Positions 36,542 through 44,756 of a stretch of DNA of 64,000 bases are shown here, one piece after another (the stretch's first letter is position 1; each line of letters begins with the position of its first letter). A model generated the notes under the pieces. That model was not told where the DNA came from and made no database searches. It was given only the letters and a program-made list of their open reading frames with translations. Position numbers and translations under genes: made by a program. The DNA comes from an uncultured Granulosicoccaceae bacterium (GTDB lineage Bacteria > Pseudomonadota > Gammaproteobacteria > CALCKW01), in contig CALCKW010000002.1 of NCBI GenBank assembly GCA_937965695.1, forward strand, positions 186,001 through 250,000, read 5' to 3'.

Positions 36542-38065
36542 ATGGAGACTTTATTCTCAGGTGTTGAGCTTTTGTTGCGTTGGGATGTCGCTTTAGCGCT
36601 TATCGTGGGCTCCGTGGGGGGTGTCATCATTGGTGCGATCCCCGGCGTCGGCGCGGCTGTGGCAATAGCTATTTTACTGCCTGCCACTTTCTCGCTCGAT
36701 CCAATCGTCGGATTAACGGTACTGCTGGGAATCTACGGCTCTTCTATGTACGGCGGTTCATTGCCTGCCATATTGATTAACACACCGGGCACCGCAGTCA
36801 ACGCACTGACAACGTATGATGGCTACCCGATGACGAAGCGCGGTGAGGCACGACGCGCCTTAGCTCTCGCTTATTCAGCGTCGTTTTGGGGGGGTGTTTT
36901 TGGTATTTTGTGCTTGATATTTCTCTCTCCGCTATTGGCACTTGTAGCACCGCACTTTGGCAGCCGAGAGATATTCCTTGCAGCACTTTTAGGTATCATT
37001 TTGGTTGTGCTGGCGCACCGTGGACAGGTGTTTGCCGCCGGTATGCTGGCGAGCTTTGGCATTTTATTGCACACCGTGGGACTGGAGCCAGTCAAATACA
37101 CCCGCCGCTTTACATTTGACCAAACTTGGCTTACTGGTGGTTTTGATCTCATTGTTGTTGTGCTTGGCTTGTTCGCACTTAGCCAAGCATTTCTTCTGCT
37201 TGTAGACAAAGACAGCACCCCTAGAGCTCAGACCGTAGAAGGCTCACTCTTTGACGGTATGAAAGAGCTATGGCTGTACAAACGAGTTGCGACTGCAGCG
37301 GGAAGCTTTGGTGTCGTCATGGGAATGATTCCCGGCGTGGGTGAATTTACCGCCCAGTTTTTGTCGTACACCTACGCGCGTAAAACCTCTCAGGAGCCTG
37401 AAAAATTTGGCGATGGAGCCCCCGAAGGGTTAATCGCATCGGAGGCTGCCAATAACGCGGTCCCCGCAGCGGCTATGATTCCCCTACTCGCGCTCGGTAT
37501 TCCTGGCGAAGCACTTACCGCGATGATGTTGTCGGTGTTTTATGTGCACAACGTTATCCCCGGCCCCCAGTTATTTCAAAACCAACTCGACTTCGTCTAC
37601 GCGTTGTATATTGCCATGCTGCTGCTGAACGTCATCGTGATGGTTTTTCTGCTTTTCTCCACCAATTTGCTCACAAAGATCATCCAAATACCCACGCGCT
37701 TTCTCGGCATGGTCATACTCACATTGAGTTTTGTTGGCGTGTATTCTTTGCGTAACTCAATTGTCGACTGCGCAATAGCTTCCGCCTTTGGAATTTTGGG
37801 CTTAATTCTCAAAAGACTCAATCTACCCATTGTGCCCATTGTGCTGGGAATGGTGTTGGGTGGAATCATGGAAGTTAAGCTCCGCACCTCGATGATCCGA
37901 GTAAAAGAGCCACTGGACTTTGTCAATCGACCTATTGCAGCATTTTTGGCGTTAATGATTGTGCTAGTTATTGTGATGCATGTCCGCACATTAATAAAAG
38001 AGCATCGGGATAAACTGACCAACGCGGATCAAGACCATGACCTCCACGACTCCCAACAAAGGTAA
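36542..38065 (+). CDS. TctA-like large permease subunit of TTT transporter
   Basis: 507 aa with about twelve membrane segments. Conserved TctA motifs are IIGAIPGVGAAVAIAILLP, YGGSLPAILINTPGTA, GMIPGVGEFTAQFLSY, SEAANNAVPAAAMIPLLALG and IPGEALTAMM. It is the transporting subunit, probably driven by an ion gradient, that receives substrate from the TctC-like protein. ALDH begins 6 bp after its stop, tying import to aldehyde oxidation. Confidence 0.92.
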   Translation: METLFSGVELLLRWDVALALIVGSVGGVIIGAIPGVGAAVAIAILLPATFSLDPIVGLTVLLGIYGSSMYGGSLPAILINTPGTAVNALTTYDGYPMTKRGEARRALALAYSASFWGGVFGILCLIFLSPLLALVAPHFGSREIFLAALLGIILVVLAHRGQVFAAGMLASFGILLHTVGLEPVKYTRRFTFDQTWLTGGFDLIVVVLGLFALSQAFLLLVDKDSTPRAQTVEGSLFDGMKELWLYKRVATAAGSFGVVMGMIPGVGEFTAQFLSYTYARKTSQEPEKFGDGAPEGLIASEAANNAVPAAAMIPLLALGIPGEALTAMMLSVFYVHNVIPGPQLFQNQLDFVYALYIAMLLLNVIVMVFLLFSTNLLTKIIQIPTRFLGMVILTLSFVGVYSLRNSIVDCAIASAFGILGLILKRLNLPIVPIVLGMVLGGIMEVKLRTSMIRVKEPLDFVNRPIAAFLALMIVLVIVMHVRTLIKEHRDKLTNADQDHDLHDSQQR

Positions 38066-38071
38066 AGCGAC

Positions 38072-39559
38072 GTGTTAGAACAACCTAAAATTGATGCTCT
38101 GCGCCAGCAACAGATATCCGCACGCGGTCACTTAATCGACGGTCAGAGCGTCGCGAGTTCTAGCGGCAAAACTCACGATGTCATTTCACCCATTGATGGC
38201 AGTGTCTTGACCACGACTGCAGCCGGAACTGCAGATGATACTCATCGCGCTATTGCTGTCGCCCGTGCGGCTTTTGAGGACGGGCGCTGGCGTAACCAGC
38301 CACCCGCAGCACGTAAGCGGATCATGTCGCGCTGGGCGGATTTAATCGAAGCCGAAGCGCTCGAGATTGCCGTGTTGGGTGTTCGCAATAACGGCACTGA
38401 AATAGATATGGCCATCAAGGCGGAGGCAGGATCCGCCGCTGCTACTCTTCGCTATTTTGCAGAGGCTATCGACAAAATCTTCGGAGAAATCGCTCCGACC
38501 GCTCCAGAGTTTTTAGGCCTAGTTCACCACGAGCCCGTCGGGGTTGTCGCCGCTATCATCCCTTGGAATTTCCCGATGATGATTGGCGCTTGGAAACTCG
38601 GGCCAGCACTGGCCGCAGGTAATTCAGTCGTCTTAAAGCCATCAGAAACAGCATCGTTATCCCTGCTTCGAATGGGCGAACTAGCCTTGGAAGCTGGCCT
38701 ACCTCCAGGTGTACTCAACATCGTGACCGGTGCGGGCAGCGTTGTTGGCGAAGCACTGTCAACGTCAATGGACGTCGACGTCATGGTATTTACCGGCTCA
38801 GGCGCCACCGGTCGACGTCTACTTGAAGCCTCTGCGCGATCTAACATGAAACGCTGCTACCTAGAGCTAGGCGGCAAATCAGCCAATGTTGTGTTTGCCG
38901 ATACTAAAGACCTCGATGAAGCCGCAAAAGTCAGTGCTGCGGGAATATTTCGCAACTCTGGACAAGTCTGTGTAGCCGGTTCACGTCTATTGGTAGAGCG
39001 TTCTATTCATGACGAATTTGTGGCAGCGCTCGCCAAGAAAGCCGCTTCGATGAAAGTGGGTGATCCCTTAGACATCACGACAAAATCAGGTGCTGTTAAC
39101 AACGCCTCGCAGTTACAGCAAAACTTAGAATTTGTCGCCACCGCACAGTCAGAGGGCGGCAAACTCTACCAAGGTGGCAAGCAATTACTTAAAGAAACGG
39201 GCGGCTACTATATGGAGCCCACCATCATCACAGATGTGGCAGAGAATCACACCGTGGCACAGCAAGAAGTTTTTGGCCCTGTGCTGGCGGTGACAGCGTT
39301 CGACGATGAGGCAGAGGCTATCTCGCTGGCCAACAGCACAGTCTACGGTTTAGCAGGTGGAGTTTGGACAGCCGATTTAAGTCGAGCGCATCGAATGGTT
39401 AGAGCAATGCGCACCGGTGTCGTGCACGTCAATACCTACGGCGGGCCAGACGTAACGGTACCCCTCGGTGGCGTAGGCCAATCGGGCAATGGCCACGATA
39501 AGTCCTTGCATGCATTTGATAAGTATATGGATCTGAAAACAGCTTGGATTAAGCTTTAA
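38072..39559 (+). CDS. NAD(P)-dependent aldehyde dehydrogenase
   Basis: 495 aa from a GTG start with AGG 10 bases upstream. PWNFPMMIGAWKLGPALAAGN is the cofactor entry block, FTGSGATGRRLLEASA the nucleotide loop, ELGGKSANVVF holds the general base Glu, and NSGQVCVAGSRLLVE the catalytic Cys. EVFGPVLAV is also present. It resembles gamma-aminobutyraldehyde/betaine-aldehyde-type enzymes. As the last gene of the TTT operon it may oxidise the aldehyde released by the PLP enzymes encoded across the divergent region. Confidence 0.9.
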   Translation: MLEQPKIDALRQQQISARGHLIDGQSVASSSGKTHDVISPIDGSVLTTTAAGTADDTHRAIAVARAAFEDGRWRNQPPAARKRIMSRWADLIEAEALEIAVLGVRNNGTEIDMAIKAEAGSAAATLRYFAEAIDKIFGEIAPTAPEFLGLVHHEPVGVVAAIIPWNFPMMIGAWKLGPALAAGNSVVLKPSETASLSLLRMGELALEAGLPPGVLNIVTGAGSVVGEALSTSMDVDVMVFTGSGATGRRLLEASARSNMKRCYLELGGKSANVVFADTKDLDEAAKVSAAGIFRNSGQVCVAGSRLLVERSIHDEFVAALAKKAASMKVGDPLDITTKSGAVNNASQLQQNLEFVATAQSEGGKLYQGGKQLLKETGGYYMEPTIITDVAENHTVAQQEVFGPVLAVTAFDDEAEAISLANSTVYGLAGGVWTADLSRAHRMVRAMRTGVVHVNTYGGPDVTVPLGGVGQSGNGHDKSLHAFDKYMDLKTAWIKL

Positions 39560-39768
39560 CTAGGAGTTCTGAGAAACCTCAGAAAATACCAAGGCCAGAC
39601 AGCATCTAGGCCGGAATGACCGGCCTTGATGTTCCTAACTAGTTTTTTGATTTTTAGTTTTTCTTTAGAGCGTTGTCCAGATCGACTCACGATATGAGCT
39701 CCGCCCTTGCGCATAATCGGTGCGTGCGCGACCGGGTTACGTCGCGCAGGCACTTTGTGCTTAGACAT
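39556..39768 (-). CDS. Small basic protein, function unknown
   Basis: 70 aa with a strong GGAG ribosome-binding site 7 bases before the ATG. The first ~45 residues are very basic and ordered (MSKHKVPARRNPVAHAPIMR, then KGGAHIVSRSGQR and a lysine-rich stretch). This may be a DUF7230-type protein, from memory only. The last ~25 residues are translated through two terminator-like hairpins and overlap the ALDH stop, so the tail may be read-through after loss of an older stop. It starts 8 bp inside the end of the next upstream gene, as part of a three-gene unit. Confidence 0.6.
   Translation of the reverse strand: MSKHKVPARRNPVAHAPIMRKGGAHIVSRSGQRSKEKLKIKKLVRNIKAGHSGLDAVWPWYFLRFLRTPS
39567..39584. 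terminator. Hairpin just after the ALDH stop
   Basis: TTCTGAG (39567-39573), loop AAAC, CTCAGAA (39578-39584): a perfect 7-bp stem 7 bp past the stop codon. It lies inside the distal part of the small reverse-strand frame 39556-39768. Confidence 0.5.
39608..39626. terminator. Second G/C-rich hairpin between convergent genes
   Basis: AGGCCGG (39608-39614), loop AATGA, CCGGCCT (39620-39626): a perfect 7-bp stem. There is no adjacent T-run, but position and stability fit a terminator for the transporter-ALDH operon. Confidence 0.5.
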
Positions 39769-40735
39769 AATTGTCTCCTTTTGTAGGTAACTTAAACCAA
39801 GTCATCATTTTTGATCCTCCTCTTTCATTGTTAGAGCTTTTACTATTTATAGCGGAAATCTCCAGTCTTTGTCGTTGCTTAACGTGGCGTTCACCTCGTA
39901 AAAACATCGGTATCTCCCGTGTTTCCTGAAAACCGAAGCGCCGTGGTAACTTGCTATACAGTGATTTAGGTGGCGGACAATGCTCTATGCCCTTTATTTT
40001 ATTTCCCGTCTCAAAGGTGTTGTAAAACACTTGGCTAATTCCTAGATCATGACGGACCAGCTCAACCACCGCAGTCAGCATCGCCTCATCCCAAACTTTG
40101 GCGTATGGCGCCAACACATCGCCCAGATAACCCTCAAAGTCAGCGTCTTGGTAATACCGTCTATTCCACTCGCACTTAGCCTGCCGCACCCAATCGGTCT
40201 GTATTTCTTCGATTAGGACGGTATCCGTTTCAAAGTCCAGATCGATCCGAGCCCAAGCTAAAGTTTCGTAACTTCCATCGGTAAGCACAGGGTGTGCTGC
40301 ATAAGAGAATGCAGCGACATCATCGGTTTTAATCAACTGCCTGAATTTCTGTTCATGGTCATTGGCGAAATTGAGTTGCAACACCAGTTGGTATCCACTT
40401 CGACTCATCTGTAGCCACTTTCTCGACGAATTTCTCTGGTTTCCCCAACTACCTAATGTAAGTACAAAATTGAGCTGTTCCTGATCTCCTTGCCATTTAG
40501 CCAGCTCTAATTGCTCAGCGCTGATACGGTCTCCAGATAAACCTGACATCACTTTTTTAAGTGCTGGCTTTTCCATTAAGTGAGCGAACGGTGAATTTTT
40601 AATTTCACGAACTCTCATGCTGTCGCCAACATACTGCTGTAACAAGCTCAGTGCATAACCATCACGGCTATAGCGAAAAACAGTTCGCTCGCCAGTCATG
40701 ATATCCAACACATCTTTAAGCGCTTGCTTCTCCAT
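39761..40735 (-). CDS. Uncharacterised protein with EEIQTDW motif
   Basis: 324 aa, no signal peptide or membrane segment. The mid-region TVLIEEIQTDWVRQAKCEW, followed by LAPYAKVWDEAMLTAVVELV and a GISQVFYNTFETGNKI strand, resembles the EEIQSDW-containing domain found in large phage and polyvalent proteins. That reading is recalled from memory and unverified. It may therefore be a domesticated phage-type domain. It lies between a 57-codon gene that overlaps its start and the small basic gene that overlaps its end. A strong terminator sits about 225 bases upstream in the leader. I cannot assign a function. Confidence 0.65.
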   Translation of the reverse strand: MEKQALKDVLDIMTGERTVFRYSRDGYALSLLQQYVGDSMRVREIKNSPFAHLMEKPALKKVMSGLSGDRISAEQLELAKWQGDQEQLNFVLTLGSWGNQRNSSRKWLQMSRSGYQLVLQLNFANDHEQKFRQLIKTDDVAAFSYAAHPVLTDGSYETLAWARIDLDFETDTVLIEEIQTDWVRQAKCEWNRRYYQDADFEGYLGDVLAPYAKVWDEAMLTAVVELVRHDLGISQVFYNTFETGNKIKGIEHCPPPKSLYSKLPRRFGFQETREIPMFLRGERHVKQRQRLEISAINSKSSNNERGGSKMMTWFKLPTKGDNYV

Positions 40736-40889
40736 AACTCAATACCTTACTTAAGCTTTCCTCAAAGACGGAAAGCGAATCAATTAGTCTAAAATAGGCT
40801 CCTTTTCGAGTGCCTCGACGACAGCCAAGAACAGAACAAATATTTGGTCCTGGTGCCCAGTTCATATAATTTCTAAAATATATTTTCAT
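40716..40889 (-). CDS. 57-aa small protein, function unknown
   Basis: ATG at 40889 with AGGA 7-8 bases upstream (TAGGAATAACTCAATG). It encodes 57 aa and its last codons overlap the start of the 324-aa gene (shared bases 40716-40735), the overlap of translationally coupled genes. The protein begins MKIYFRNYMNWAPGPNICSV, has two cysteines (CSVLGC), then a basic GCRRGTRKGAYFRL segment and a helix-like SVFEESLSKVL tail. No homologue comes to mind. It begins 70 bp downstream of the strong leader terminator. Confidence 0.55.
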   Translation of the reverse strand: MKIYFRNYMNWAPGPNICSVLGCRRGTRKGAYFRLIDSLSVFEESLSKVLSYGEASA

Positions 40890-40949
40890 TGAGTTATTCC
40901 TATAAGAAGTGAAAGTTGGCCGATCGAGGCTCTAGATTTAAAAAAAACC

Positions 40950-41024
40950 AAAAAAAAACCCCAGCGACTTTCGTCTTCTGGGGCGATACAGCTGGGCTAC
41001 TGGGCCAACTGAAACCAGACGACG
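40950..41024 (-). promoter_or_regulatory. Attenuator-like leader with strong intrinsic terminator
   Basis: On the minus strand, CCCCAG-AA-GAC-GAAA-GTC-G-CTGGGG (40983 down to 40959) is a long stem with a GNRA-type loop, followed by nine Ts (40958-40950), GG and eight more Ts. Upstream, CGTCGTCTGG (41024-41015) can pair with CCAGAAGACG of the terminator 5' arm with one mismatch, giving a mutually exclusive antiterminator. It sits in the leader of the three-gene unit starting at 40889. Alternatively it ends a separate small RNA. Confidence 0.6.
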
Positions 41025-41463
41025 AATAAACGTCCCCCGGTATTTTAGCGAGGAACTTATCGGTGAATAAACACTGACACGAATACTAATTTCTGCATGT
41101 TGTTAGATCCAGGCTCTGGCGCTACCGCGCTGTTATTGATTAAGGTGCGTAGGATCTATGAATAAAAATAGTTTGTCAATTGATTTTCAAATAAAAATTA
41201 TGCAAAGGATCAAATTCTGCACGAAGACAATTAAAGTTTGAACGCATTATTTTAATGTATATCAGTCTGCTCCACATCGGAACTACCTTGGCGGTTCGGT
41301 CTTTATGGGGCCAAAATTTTTTGCAAAAAAATTCGGCGCAACAAGGAAATAAGCAAAACATGGGGGAATGTAATTGCAAGCATCATCTTGCACAGACGTA
41401 TCACTGAAAAATCAAAAAAAAGGCGACCTTGTCTTAAACTTTGTGAAAATGCCTGATCGAATT
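41025..41463. other. 439-bp region without recognised gene
   Basis: It lies between the attenuator-like leader and the IclR regulator gene (minus, ending 41464). A very short frame on the minus strand encodes 13 residues ending just before the leader structure, but it lacks a good ribosome-binding site. A distant pair AGATCC/GGATCT flanks about 40 bp near 41106-41158. Nothing else is convincing. Confidence 0.4.
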
Positions 41464-42216
41464 TTACGACCACTTTAGCGATTGCTCAATTCGCTCTACT
41501 GATTCCCGCAGCAGCGGCAGTAATTCAGCACGGCGCTCTTCAGTCAGCTTGGTGTCAGGCAAGGCGATAGCAATGCAGCCTGCTGGGTCAGCCTGCCCTG
41601 TAAAAAATGGCATTGCCATGCTGGATACACCGACTTCAAAACTATTCTCACAACTGGCGTAACCTCTGGAATGTGCTTGCTCGATCATTTGCAAAACCTC
41701 ATCACGTGAAGTTCGGGTTTCCTCGGTGATTTTTTCACGTTTAACTGCCAGCAGGCGCTCGCGAGTTTCCGCGCTTGCAAAAGTTAGATAAGCGATACCC
41801 GATGAGGTTGCGTGAAAATACAAAGCGTCCGCTGGCACAATGTTGATGACATTCCCACGACGGGGAATACAATAGGCAATGGTCGCCATGCTACTGGTGA
41901 GGGGAACACAGGCATGTACAGATTCATCACAGGCTTCTAACAACCAGTCACAGACCTCCTGTGCTGCTTGCGCCATGGGTACAGTAGCTTCGCGGATAGC
42001 GGCTAATCGCAAAAAACCTGGGCCGAGACGATACTTGCGAGTATCGCTATTCTGCTCAATCATGCCGTGCTTGCTCATGGCTACCAGCAATCTACGTGTC
42101 GCCGCTTTATCTAATCCAGAGAGACGCGCCAACTCACTGAGCCCTACTTCGGTATTCTCGAGAGAGAATTGATCTAAAACTTGCAGAGCTTTGTCGACGG
42201 TTTTCATGGAACTCAC
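41464..42216 (-). CDS. IclR-family transcriptional regulator
   Basis: 250 aa. An N-terminal winged helix (VDKALQVLDQFS, GLSELARLSGLDKAATRRLL, YRLGPGFLRLA) precedes an IclR effector domain (VPADALYFHATSSGIAYLTFAS, RGYASCENSFEVGVSSMAMPFF). It is transcribed in the same direction as, and 62 bp after, the homogentisate operon, so it is the likely regulator of that pathway; repressor or activator mode is unknown. HmgR of Pseudomonas, an IclR protein, is a precedent. Confidence 0.88.
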   Translation of the reverse strand: MSSMKTVDKALQVLDQFSLENTEVGLSELARLSGLDKAATRRLLVAMSKHGMIEQNSDTRKYRLGPGFLRLAAIREATVPMAQAAQEVCDWLLEACDESVHACVPLTSSMATIAYCIPRRGNVINIVPADALYFHATSSGIAYLTFASAETRERLLAVKREKITEETRTSRDEVLQMIEQAHSRGYASCENSFEVGVSSMAMPFFTGQADPAGCIAIALPDTKLTEERRAELLPLLRESVERIEQSLKWS

Positions 42217-42278
42217 GGGTGCAATAGCGAATGGCTATCATCCCATAAACAGCAAGGGTGTTGTCAATAGTGACCTTG

Positions 42279-42926
42279 TTATTTCAGACCTAACAGAACT
42301 GCTGCTTGTCGATAACTCGTTTGCGGATTAAACACGTCGAAATGCACTGTTTGCATCCCTACCCGCTCGGCACCTTCGATGTTGCGTTTTTGATCGTCAA
42401 CAAAAACACAATCTGATGCTGGCAAAGCCAATTCAGCAATGAGGTTTTCATACGCTTTAGCATCGGGCTTTAGGGTTTCAGTATAGGTGGCGTCGTGGAT
42501 AAGGTCGAAGTCAGGGATAAAGTCGAGCTTGTGCCGAAAATCAGGCCCGTAAAATAGGTCGAGTTCGTTCGACAAAATAGCGGTTTTACACAAGCCGGCT
42601 TTCGCCTTAGCAAATATTTGCAGGAACTCAGGTCGAATTATTTTTGACGGTGCCTCGCCCCGAGCAGCGACCAAGAATTCACTCATTCTAGTCCAGCGCT
42701 TGCCCACCAGTTCACCGACTTCTTTACTTCTGGTCAGCCAGTACTCACGCTCTGTAATTTCGTCGTTCTGCATCGACTGCCACAGCGCATCTGACTCAGG
42801 GTCAAAGGGTCCACGCCACGTCAACGTACCAGGGTTTAATCCCAGCGCAACTTCCGTGTCGGCGTGCGTTTCAAAGGGTGATTTGGAAATCACGCCGCCA
42901 AAATCGAGTACTAGCGCTTTAGGCAT
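42279..42926 (-). CDS. HAD-superfamily hydrolase in homogentisate operon
   Basis: 215 aa from the ATG at 42926 (MPKALVLDFGGVISKSPFE); the frame to 42977 overlaps the upstream gene further. Motif I is LVLDFGGVISK, motif II TAILSNELDL, motif III lysine in TETLKPDAKAYENL and motif IV FVDDQKRNIEGAERVG. The DFGGV form resembles epoxide-hydrolase N-terminal/haloacid-type HADs. It overlaps the DUF2783 gene by 8 bp. Its reaction is unknown; operon position suggests phosphatase or dehalogenase duty in aromatic breakdown or repair. Confidence 0.8.
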   Translation of the reverse strand: MPKALVLDFGGVISKSPFETHADTEVALGLNPGTLTWRGPFDPESDALWQSMQNDEITEREYWLTRSKEVGELVGKRWTRMSEFLVAARGEAPSKIIRPEFLQIFAKAKAGLCKTAILSNELDLFYGPDFRHKLDFIPDFDLIHDATYTETLKPDAKAYENLIAELALPASDCVFVDDQKRNIEGAERVGMQTVHFDVFNPQTSYRQAAVLLGLK

Positions 42927-43113
42927 CGCGTTGTGCTGCAGCGGCCAAGGCCTCTGCCAATACCTCACGATCGCCAATGTGATTACACAACACTAGGATT
43001 AGCCGTGCATTAAACGCGTCGCTCTCCGCTTTGTCCAAGTGTTGATGGGCTTCTAATAACTCATCGTAGAAACCGTCAGGATCAACTATGTTTGCTTCAA
43101 GATTTAAGTTCAT
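42919..43113 (-). CDS. DUF2783 small protein
   Basis: 64 aa from the ATG at 43113 (a GTG at 43119 is possible). LEANIVDPDGFYDELLEAHQ followed by FNARLILVLCNHIGDREVLAEAL is the DUF2783 pattern. Members are usually encoded immediately after an FAD-dependent aromatic hydroxylase, exactly as here, where the two genes abut or overlap. It is probably an accessory or small partner of the hydroxylase. It is a helix-rich cytoplasmic protein. Confidence 0.82.
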   Translation of the reverse strand: MNLNLEANIVDPDGFYDELLEAHQHLDKAESDAFNARLILVLCNHIGDREVLAEALAAAAQRDA

Positions 43114-43115
43114 GA

Positions 43116-44741
43116 TCACGCACCTCGCCCAATAGCTTTTAGAACAGCAGCTCGGACATCAGCTTCCTCAGCACTTGGCCACCGTGCTGCCACGTGTTGG
43201 TCCGGTCGAATTAAATACACTGCTTGGGTTTCTTCACCCAAATAGCGCTGTTGCAAGGCTCCGCTTGGATCATGCTGTTTGGTATCGAGCGACACAAGTG
43301 AAAGTGCAACTCCGTCTACATCTTGCAGATCTGGTGCTTGCGTATTAATGGCAATAACCGTGAACTGCCCCGATAAGTGATTCAACAAAAAGCCTTGATC
43401 AAGTGGCGCGTCAACACAGGATGCGCCCACGCGGGTGATCTCAGGGCCGTCTAGAGAATCAGTGCCATTTAAAGGCATGTCGTCATAAACACAAGGTACA
43501 GACAAACGTCCAGAGTTAACCAGCGGCCTTGCAAAAGCATGTTCCCCTGCCAAGTCGAGAACGGCATTTCGAAAAATTTGACTGGTTTCCGACTTGGGCG
43601 TCAGAAAATCCGTTGCTCGTGTTGAATTGAGAATATTCTCATCAGCGCCATGCGCGCGTTCCTCAGAATAGCTGTCGAGCAAGCTCTCTGGTGCGAGACC
43701 TTTGATGACCAAATCTAATTTCCAGGCGAGGTTGTCCGCGTCCTGCACGCCCGAGTTAGCTCCGCGAGCTCCAAAGGGAGAAACCTGATGCGCACTATCG
43801 CCGGCGAACAGCACACTGCCGTGACGGAACTTCTGCATACGACGACACTGGAAGGTGTAGATTGAAGTCCACTCTAATTCGTATTCAGCACCCTCACCCA
43901 ACATCGCATCAACGCGCGATCGGATTTTCTCAGGGTCGAGCTCCGCTTTTCGGTCGATATCCCAACCCAATTGAAAGTCGATGCGCCAAACGTCGTCAGG
44001 CTGCTTGTGCAACAGCGCCGACTGGCCACTGTTTTTAAACGGTGGCTCAAACCAGAACCAGCGTTCGGTGGGGAACGCCGCTTTCATTTTAACGTCGGCA
44101 ATTAAGAAGTTATCTTCGAATACGCGACCGTCAAAACTCAAACCCATCATGTCGCGAAGCGGTGAACGAGCGCCATCGCAGGCTATTAACCAGTCGGCCT
44201 CAAGTTGATAAGCGCCGTCGGGCGTATCAATATCAAGCGCAACATGGTCGCCATGATCTGACATTGCAGTGACCAAGTTCTGGCCACGAATTTCAATGGG
44301 CGCACCTTCCGCTTGAGCAACCCGTATTTCGTCGACAAGAAATTTTTCAAAGTACGGTTGCTGTAAATTGATAAAGGCGGGAAATTGATGCCCTGCCTGC
44401 GGCTGCAAATTGAATTCAAACACGCGTTTTTCACCGTGAAAAACTTTGCCAACATTCCAGACCACACCCTTATCCAGCATCGCATGGCCAGCGCCCAATC
44501 GGTCAGCGATTTCGAGCGTGCGTTTGGCAAAACAAATAGCACGGCTTCCTTGACCCACTCCTTCGTGGTCGTCCAACACAAGCACCGAAGTACCCTTGCG
44601 ACCAAGATCGAGCGCAGTTGCCATACCAATTGGACCGCCACCGACAATCACCACTGGGTGGCGCTCTGCAGGCCGATCTTGCGCGGGCACTTTTTTATAC
44701 GGGTAGAGCTTAAATGCAATATCGTACCTGACGTCAACCAT
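43116..44741 (-). CDS. FAD-dependent aromatic hydroxylase (MhpA/PheA type)
   Basis: 541 aa. The FAD fingerprint VVIVGGGPIGMATALDLG, the DG motif IACDGARSPLRDMMG and the GD motif VLFAGDSAHQVSPFGARGANS are those of group A flavoprotein monooxygenases. A C-terminal thioredoxin-like region follows. Sited in a homogentisate operon that has no 4-hydroxyphenylpyruvate dioxygenase, it may hydroxylate a hydroxyphenyl-carboxylate to a homogentisate- or gentisate-like ring-cleavage substrate; that is inference. It lies 15 bp downstream of the MBL gene. Confidence 0.85.
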   Translation of the reverse strand: MVDVRYDIAFKLYPYKKVPAQDRPAERHPVVIVGGGPIGMATALDLGRKGTSVLVLDDHEGVGQGSRAICFAKRTLEIADRLGAGHAMLDKGVVWNVGKVFHGEKRVFEFNLQPQAGHQFPAFINLQQPYFEKFLVDEIRVAQAEGAPIEIRGQNLVTAMSDHGDHVALDIDTPDGAYQLEADWLIACDGARSPLRDMMGLSFDGRVFEDNFLIADVKMKAAFPTERWFWFEPPFKNSGQSALLHKQPDDVWRIDFQLGWDIDRKAELDPEKIRSRVDAMLGEGAEYELEWTSIYTFQCRRMQKFRHGSVLFAGDSAHQVSPFGARGANSGVQDADNLAWKLDLVIKGLAPESLLDSYSEERAHGADENILNSTRATDFLTPKSETSQIFRNAVLDLAGEHAFARPLVNSGRLSVPCVYDDMPLNGTDSLDGPEITRVGASCVDAPLDQGFLLNHLSGQFTVIAINTQAPDLQDVDGVALSLVSLDTKQHDPSGALQQRYLGEETQAVYLIRPDQHVAARWPSAEEADVRAAVLKAIGRGA

Positions 44742-44756
44742 GCGAATGTCCTTTGC

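Noticed and set aside
41101-41160. tRNA-like or palindromic element (AGATCC ... GGATCT)
   Set aside because: It does not fold as a cloverleaf and has only a 6-bp distal pair.
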